A stretch of DNA of 64,000 nucleotides from Cinnamomum chago (taxonomy: Eukaryota; Streptophyta; Magnoliopsida; Laurales; Lauraceae): positions 20,184,501 to 20,248,500 of the forward strand of contig CP142456.1 of NCBI GenBank assembly GCA_038049695.1, written 5' to 3'. Positions 57,940 to 64,000 of this stretch are shown here, piece after piece. Positions within the stretch are counted from its first letter, which is position 1, and every line of letters begins with the position of its first letter. A program made the translations under genes and the position numbers. Under the pieces are notes generated by a model. The model did no database searches. It was given only the letters and a program-made list of their open reading frames with translations, and had not been told where the DNA came from.

Positions 57940-58408
57940 GAGCCTTCTTCTCCTTCTTTTCTCTTCACTGTGATTGAGAAAAAAAAATGGGTAGGGCGTC
58001 GATCTCCTTCGTATCCTTCCTCTCCTTTCACTATGATTGAGAAAAAATGGGTAGGGCGTCGATCTCCTTCTTCTCCTTCCTCTCCTTTCCCTGTGATTAA
58101 GAAAAAATGGTTAGGGCGTCGATCTCCTTCTTCTCCTTCCTCTCCTTTCACTGTGATTAAGAAAAAATGGGTAGGGCGTCAATCTTCTTCTTCTCCATCT
58201 TCTCTTTCCTCTCTTTCTTTTCTTCACTGTAGATTTGGGATGAATGACGTTTTCTTTTCTTAGGGTTATGTTGACATCAACTTAGCAAGGGCAAAAATGG
58301 AATGAGAAAATCGGATTTTGGGCTGGAGGTCCTTGGCTGTTATTATTAAAATTTAGGGTCCTCAGCTGTTATTAACTTATTTAAGGAGATTTTTGAAGTA
58401 AATGTCCC
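57940..58408 (-). repeat. Right TIR of the MULE with 60-bp minisatellite
   Basis: Four to five units of 60 bases (each with TCTCCTTCCTCTCCTTTCAC and GAAAAAATGGGTAGGGCGTC) occupy 57945-58205, against two in the left TIR. Then comes the terminal 150 bases shared with the left TIR. It contains TATGTTGACATCAACTTA (58267-58284). Frames on both strands here come from the repeat. Confidence 0.9.
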
Positions 58409-58417
58409 AAGATGCAA

Positions 58418-60060
58418 TTATATGCATGAAAAAGGGGATTCTTTTTCATTGCAATTCTAGCCTGATTATCATAATTAATTGTTGTCACATTTTCTAGAAC
58501 TTGCTGCATTTCTTTCAAAACTCTTCTAATCCAAATAGCTTGGCAAACTGCTGTTGTAACCGCAATGTACTCCGCTTCTGATGATGACAAGGCTTTGGAC
58601 TATTGCTTCTTTGAACACCATGAAATTGCTCTCAATCCAAGAGATATGGCCCGAATTATTTTTGCTATCATCAATAGAACCTACCTCATCACTATAAAAA
58701 AAAAATCACATAATTCAAGGGCCCGTTTGGATGCACAAGAATGTTCAAGATTCTTATATTTTGTAAGAAAGTTGTCTTAGCCTTCAAAATTGGGTTTTTT
58801 TGGCAACTTAAGGAAGTAAAAGAATACTTCCTTTTCAATTAAAATATCCAAAGATTTCTCCCTACACCCCTATGGTGTAGGAAAGAATCTTGCAAGGATA
58901 TATTATTTTATTTCACATGTTGATATTCATGGCATTCCCTCTTTGTGAAACTCCACTAATGTAAAACTTCACACCTCCTTTTTCTTCTTTCTTCTTCTCT
59001 TTCCCTCTTCCTCCCATACCTCTTGTCCTCCTCTTCCTCTTATTTTCTTTTCCCCTCCTTTGATACCTACTCCCATGCAATAAACGTATGTCTTCTTTTC
59101 ATCTTTTCTTTTCTTTATTTTGGAAAGCCTTTTATTTATTTATTTTTATTTTGATAACACTCTTTATGCATATGGTGCCATGGTTACCTGATTCGTTGCT
59201 ATGGGCGTCAAATCACAAACCATTTGAATCGAACTATTTGTGATTTGATTCACTGTAATTCAGAGATTTGAGAATAGGTAGTTCGTTGCATTTTGACATG
59301 AGGAAGATGAGTATACAAAAAGGTCTTATCAAGCATGATAATTTACATATATTCACTTGCAATGGTGCAATTTACTACATTCGGACTAGTTGATGGCCAA
59401 GAGTTCTCATCACAAAAATAAGGGCATCTCAGATTAACAATTAGTAAAAAAATCAGTCTCATCACATATTTTGACCCATCTGTATAAAAAAAATGAACGG
59501 TGGAAAGAGAAGCATGAATGGTTGACAATCATTACCTTTAATTGAATGGCCAAAAATGTCCGATGAGGCCTATTTTTTAAAGATGGCTTATCCATTAAGC
59601 TTTCATTTGTAGGGTGAGACCCCTAAGGTAATTTCCAGTGCGACTTGATCGCCAAATATGTGATGACTTTATTTTAGTATATATTATAATGTTCAACAAC
59701 TGTCAAAAAACTCAGTTTAAAATCTTTAGCATTCTTAAAAAAAGGCCAAATAGCGGCAATGTTGTAATATTATAATATTGCACTATTATATTCTACAATA
59801 TTTGATTGTGCTATTATTTAAATCTGAAAATATTATATTCTACGTACATCCAAACGGGCCCTTAATGTAGCAAATATCTTAGGATTTGGTCCTCTTTAGG
59901 TATCTTAACACTCCTTTGGCAACACCACAATGAATCCTTCTTGGGCTCTGCATGAGCCTTGCTTGTATGATGTCTAGCTTGGTGTGTGTGAGATACAACA
60001 AGCTTCCAACCAAACTTTGATAAACATGAGAGTCAACCTTTTCTACCCCGTCATTGGAAT
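58418..60060 (-). mobile_element. Copia pol remnant (fossil), target of two DNA transposons
   Basis: An RNase H motif SSSEAEYIAVTTAVCQAIW is at 58540-58590, and the end of reverse transcriptase lies at 59870-60050 (SLVGSLLYLTH-like). A 1.15 kb TIR element separates the two parts, and the MULE is inserted in the RNase H part at 58408. It is broken. Confidence 0.8.
58717..59863. mobile_element. 1.15 kb TIR element (superfamily unclear)
   Basis: Perfect 17-bp ends AAGGGCCCGTTTGGATG and CATCCAAACGGGCCCTT. The interior is AT-rich with CT-rich tracts and no transposase. Flanks do not show a clear duplication, so hAT or PIF cannot be chosen. Confidence 0.8.
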
Positions 60061-60109
60061 GACATTAATGAACCCATTAAATAGGATTGTCATGAAAGGT
60101 ATCCTATTT

Positions 60110-60751
60110 TACCCTTAATAAAGATTTGGTTAAGTGAATATGGAGATGCAGTGATTATGGAAGGGAGCATGTCATTTAAGACATGTAACCGTCATAGTTC
60201 TCATCAACATGCTAACTTAATCAGTGGTTAAAGATGAGCTTAAAAGTTAACAAGTGTTTTGAAAAAATGGTGCGCACAAATCAGAGTCTTGTTTTAAATT
60301 TTTTTTAATATATATATATATAATTATTTTATCCTATGTGGTCATTGGACCAAGTGGGAGAATGTTGGAATGAGGGAGTGTGGCCCACCTAACCACATGG
60401 GCTCACTTTTTTCTAGAACATCCAATAAAGGATATTTTCCCCATGGTCAAAGGATTTAAATTCTTGCCTTTGTAAGTTGCTCAATTGGGTAGATATGATA
60501 AGAGATATTTTAGATTACTTATCTTTATGGGAGGACCCTCTCTCTATAAAAGAATCTCTTGGGTTATTTCCTTGCCCACGGTGAATTTTCTTGGCTATTA
60601 TCAATTTGGTGGAGAGAAAAGAAAAGGGTTCAAGGAAGTTATAAATCCCTCCTCTATTTAGCCCCAGCCATGGAATTAGGTATGATCTTAATTAAATTAA
60701 GTGTTATTTGTTTGTATCCAATGAGATCTTGGCATCATAGAAATTCTAACA
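60110..60751 (+). mobile_element. 3' end of a plus-strand copia: purine tract and LTR (fossil)
   Basis: The purine tract CCAAGTGGGAGAA precedes an LTR from TGTTGGAATGAGGGAG (60363) to ATTCTAACA (60751). The upstream phrase CATGTAACCGTCATAGTTC and the LTR start resemble the corresponding parts of the 9942-24956 element, so it is a relative in the opposite orientation. Pol is missing here. Confidence 0.72.
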
Positions 60752-62345
60752 CAATATACATATATCAAACATGTTTAAAACTCTCACGAGACGAATAACA
60801 TGCAAGAAATAAATTTTATGTTTCATATTTTCATTTTTCTTCAAAGAAATTTGTATGTTTTTCTTAGACAAGACAAAACCTTGAATGTGACCGAATTTTT
60901 TTTAGTACTCTTTAAGGGTATGTTCAGGTAACATCCTTGGGGTGGAATCCTTTTTAGTTTTCCTTGATTCCACATTTGGATGAAGATAGGAAAATCGAGA
61001 GAAGATTTTCCTAATCCTCCCAATCCCTCAAAAATACCAATTAGGAATGATTCCTCAGTCTGCACCTCTTCCATCGGATTTCCTCTCTCCTCAAAAGTGA
61101 AGAAAAGCGGCAACACAACGGACGAACAATGTTAATGGCGTTAACTTTAGAGGTTACTTTTTTTTTTTTTTTGCTTTCAAAAACTGTACTTATGGGTCTC
61201 ACAATTACAATCCAAATCGTTGATCTTATTTAAAAGATCTAAAGCGGCCATTGGGTGAATTTTCAGCCCTGATTGCTCATATAGTTTGAGATATTTTTAA
61301 AATAGTTCTGATGTTGGATAAACATTTTTGGATTTTTAAGGGGCCCCTTTGAAAAATCCTAACCGTTCAATCTCTTCAGAAGGCCTAGGACATTTATATG
61401 GTCAAATTTGGAGGGCTTCTAAATACACAACGATTTTAGCCCTTTATACACAAATTCTATCTACACTCATTATAAAAAATTTAAAATCCTGGTTTTGCTT
61501 TCTACACACTCAAAACATACCTAAAATAGTCATTTCCTTTTTCTTACGCAACTTACCACCATCATTTGGAGCTCTCATTCCAATCGGTGAAAACCCTCCT
61601 CCTTTTCTTTTTCTGCCTCTCTATCTGTCATATGGTGAGTGAACTCAAGATCATCATCTTCTTCGTCTCCTTCTCTTCTATATATTTTTCCAGCCATCCA
61701 TCCATCTATCATTACCAACCATTCTCTCTTGCCCACTTTCAATCAAGTAATGTTTGCGACATTTTAATTTCTCCATTTGTTGTTCATCTCTGAATGTGTC
61801 TTTGAGCTTCGTCATAGATAGGGTCATCATATGCTATGATCTGCCATGTCTAATCAGGATTTAGCACTTACGACCAATCCACAATAAAACCCACAGTAAA
61901 CTCGTTGTTGATTACAAAGTAAAAGAAAATGAGAGAAAAGAATCGATATGTTCAACCAGATATGGCTAAACAAAATTGATACATTCAGTTATAAGAGGCT
62001 GAACATTGGTAGTTTGTTCTACACTGAAAGTTCGAACGTTTCGTGGCAACAAAAATTAAAAAAGGCTTTACAAGCTTCGAGAAATGGCGAAAATCAAAAT
62101 AAACAACACAAGAACTCATCTTCTCACTGATGTTATGTTCAGAAACTACACTTTTCTTATTAGTTTGCTCATCCATTAGACAAAAAAAATGATATTGAGA
62201 GTGAGAGGTTTCACTAAGAAGTAATATGTTTGACAATGGTGAGATGTGAATGGAGAGTAGCATGTGATAAATGGAGAGATGGTGATGTGAAGGAGAGAAT
62301 GAGATTGGAGGAAGAAGGGAATGAGAGTGAAGGGATGAATGAGAT
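60752..62345. other. Non-coding; one end of a Harbinger-type element near 60914
   Basis: TAA then GGGTATGTTCAGGTAACATCC at 60911-60934 resembles the TIR of the 45035-46033 element, and the poly-T and CAAATCGTTGATC-type interior (61145-61400) also matches it. The other end was not found. From 61400 to 62345 I see no gene; frames at 61349-61793 are short and unlike known proteins. Confidence 0.45.
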
Positions 62346-64000
62346 TGTCGTGATCTAGGGCCTAACAGAAGAGATCAAGCATACAAGAAGAACACCGGGA
62401 TTTACGTGGTTCGGCTTTTGGCCTACGTCCACGGGGAAGACAGGAGAATCACTATGCAATCAGAGGTTGTACATCCTAGAGACTCTAGGTCTCTATTTAT
62501 AATCAGCCCCAAACCCTGTTACACTCAAACCCTACTTCTAATCACAGTAGACTTGGGCAATCCAGGGGCTCGGTTAACCAAAATTTACTAATTACTAGTG
62601 AGTCATACTAATTAACAAATCTCCACCTTGGCGAACATTGAAGCTGATCCTCATACACAAAATAAGTCTCACCGTCTCCACCTACCCTGAGGGCACTCAA
62701 GTACTGACCACATTGATCAAGTCCAAGCAATGCTTGAACTTGTCTGCTGGAATAGTCTTGACCATCATGTCTATTGGATTATCTGTCGTAGCAATCTTAA
62801 TCATTGCAATAGCACCCTCGACGATGACATCTCGAATGAAGTGTGCCCTAACATCAATGTGTTTGGTCTTTTCATGATACTTAGGATTGTGTGTCAGATC
62901 GATTGCACTCTGACTGTCACAGAAAATAGTTGTCAGCTTCTGTTCCAATCCCAGATCTCCAACCAAGCCTATTAGCCAAATAGCTTCCTTCACTACCTCT
63001 GTAGCTACCATATATTCTGCTTCACTGATAGACAAGACAGCTTTGGATTGCAATGTTGCCTTCCAACTAATGGCACCGCTAGCAAAAGTGATGACATAAC
63101 CTGTTAAGGACCTTCTTCTGTCTAAATCTCCAACAAAATCTGAATCAACATATCCAATTTGAAATGGGTTGTCAATGGAGTGTTCACAGGTTTCGAACTT
63201 TGCATACCAAAGCGCTCCAGAACCTTCTCAAGGTACCCCTTTTGTGACAAAGACAATTTGCCCGTTTTTCGATCCCTTCGTATCTCCATTCCAAGAATTT
63301 TCTTTGCAGCACCTAAGTCTTTCATATCAAATTCACTATTTAACTGAGCCTTTAACCTGTTGATCTCAGACATGTCCTTTGCAGCAATCAACATATCATC
63401 AACATATAACAGCAGATAGACATACAAGCCATTTGAGTGTTTCTTGTGATAGACACAACTGTCGTATGCACTCCTGCAATAACCGTTTCCAACTATAAAG
63501 GCATCGAAACGCTTGTACCACTGCCTAGGAGACTGTTTCAGGCCATACAACGATTTCTTCAGCAAACATACGTGGTCCTCCTTTCCATGAATTTCAAACC
63601 ACTCTGGTTGATGCATACAAATCTGTTCATCTACCTCGCCATGTAAAAACGCAGTCTTGACATCAAGCTACTCCAGTTCTAAATTCAATTTAGCAACCAT
63701 AGCAAGTAACACCCGGATAGAACTATGCTTCACCACAGGAGAGAACACTTTATTAAAGTTAGCATCCTCCCTTTGAGTATAGCCTTTTGCAACCAGTCGT
63801 GCTTTGAACCTAGCATCCATCTTTCACCCCTGGAGTTCCTTCCTTTATCTTGAAGACCTATTTGTAACCAATAATCTTCTGGCCTTTTGGAGGTTTCACC
63901 AACTCCCAAGTTTGATTTTTGTGAAGAGATTCAATCTCCTCACCCATGGCTATAGCCCATCTTGCTGATTCTTTCCTAGTGATGGCATCCTGATATGTAA
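62346..64000 (-). mobile_element. Tork-type copia, 3' half, continues past the window (fossil)
   Basis: The 3' LTR is 62346-62617 (272 bp; ends TGTTAAT and CACGACA on the minus strand; TATA box TTATAAATAGAG). The purine tract AAGGTGGAGATT adjoins it. RNase H (SISEAEYMVATEVVKEAIWL, then FCDSQSAIDLTHNPKYHEKT) is at 62697-63053. Reverse transcriptase (SLYGLKQSPRQWYKRF, LLYVDDMLIAAK, FDMKDLGAAKKILGMEI) is at 63122-63616, with further pol to the window end. Motifs agree best with the Tnt1/Tork lineage. It is broken in a few places. Confidence 0.9.

Larger units (their letters stand above)
47263..58408. mobile_element. 11.1 kb MULE with long TIRs, transposase and Ulp1 remnants
   Basis: The terminal inverted repeats start GGGACATTCACTTCAAAAATC and, in inverse, GGGACATTTACTTCAAAAATC. 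They stay similar over more than 300 bases, including AACAGCTGAGGACCCTAAAT and a CCTTCATCCCAAATCTACAG block. The 9-bp duplication AAGATGCAA is perfect at 47254-47262 and 58409-58417, which proves a single Mutator-like insertion. A likely leader donor (CAAG|GTAAGAAAC, near 47653) and an acceptor at 50566 suggest that transcription starts in the left TIR. Inside, in order: solo LTR 5, MuDR transposase N-part, two minisatellites, Ulp1 exon (minus strand), hAT MITE, solo LTR 4, right TIR. It is not autonomous: both genes are broken. Without inserted elements it would be about 6.1 kb. It landed in a copia remnant. Confidence 0.93.

Noticed and set aside
57937-58263. Serine/proline-rich 108-codon frame and its antisense partner
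   Set aside because: Again the 60-bp TIR repeat, not a gene.

Overview
The window is nuclear DNA of a flowering plant. The evidence is a plant type I MADS-box gene, fragments of plant CUL1 and of an organellar RNA-editing factor (MORF/DAG family), AT-rich intergenic DNA, and plant-type transposons (copia and Ty3 LTR elements, MULEs, Tourist and hAT MITEs, Helitrons). I cannot name the genus. Only one host gene looks functional, the 5' end of the MADS gene at the left edge. The rest is a deeply nested transposon landscape with relics of host genes.

Layout. 1-3.9 kb: minus-strand type I MADS-box gene running off the left edge, with a probable leader intron and promoter near 3.74-3.88 kb. 4.0-7.2 kb: a cluster of MITEs, including a 1.17 kb MULE-type foldback with a 9-bp target duplication. 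9.4-25.3 kb: a CUL1 fragment whose exon is split by a minus-strand copia element (9942-24956, matching 5-bp target duplication). That element itself holds two Ty3-type solo LTRs (10828-13939, 19634-22909) and a Helitron (15028-17168). 26.2-28.6 kb: CACTA-like subterminal repeats around a 21-bp minisatellite and a MORF/DAG pseudogene. 29.1-35.3 kb: remains of a SIRE-like copia, an LTR-like leader and a 1.7 kb copia LTR. 36-38.7 kb: MITEs, a palindrome-rich repeat and one small exon-like piece. 38.7-41.5 kb: a third Ty3-type solo LTR. 41.5-43.0 kb: a second copy of the MADS promoter/leader region, without the MADS coding part. 43.0-46.0 kb: hairpin MITEs in a TA microsatellite and a 1 kb Harbinger-type element. 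47.26-58.41 kb: one 11.1 kb MULE with long terminal inverted repeats and a perfect 9-bp target duplication, carrying a broken MuDR transposase gene and a broken Ulp1-like protease exon, and invaded by two solo LTRs and a hAT MITE. 58.4-60.75 kb: copia remnants hit by that MULE and by a 1.15 kb TIR element. 62.3-64.0 kb: a Tork-type copia continuing past the right edge.

Most striking signal: many unrelated elements carry their own cluster of short CpG-bearing perfect palindromes (GGTCGACC; GGTCGAATTCGACC or GGTCGATATCGACC; CCGATCGATCGG; GGCGTCCGGACGCC; GTCGACGTCGAC; TTTCGGCCGAAA). In the four Ty3-type LTRs the cluster sits at about the same place, roughly 0.5-1.2 kb downstream of the probable promoter. 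The variants inside clusters are nearly all CpG transitions of one ancestral palindrome. I know of no described function for this.

All coordinates, target duplications and repeat matches were read by eye from the sequence; family names rest on remembered motifs, not on searches.
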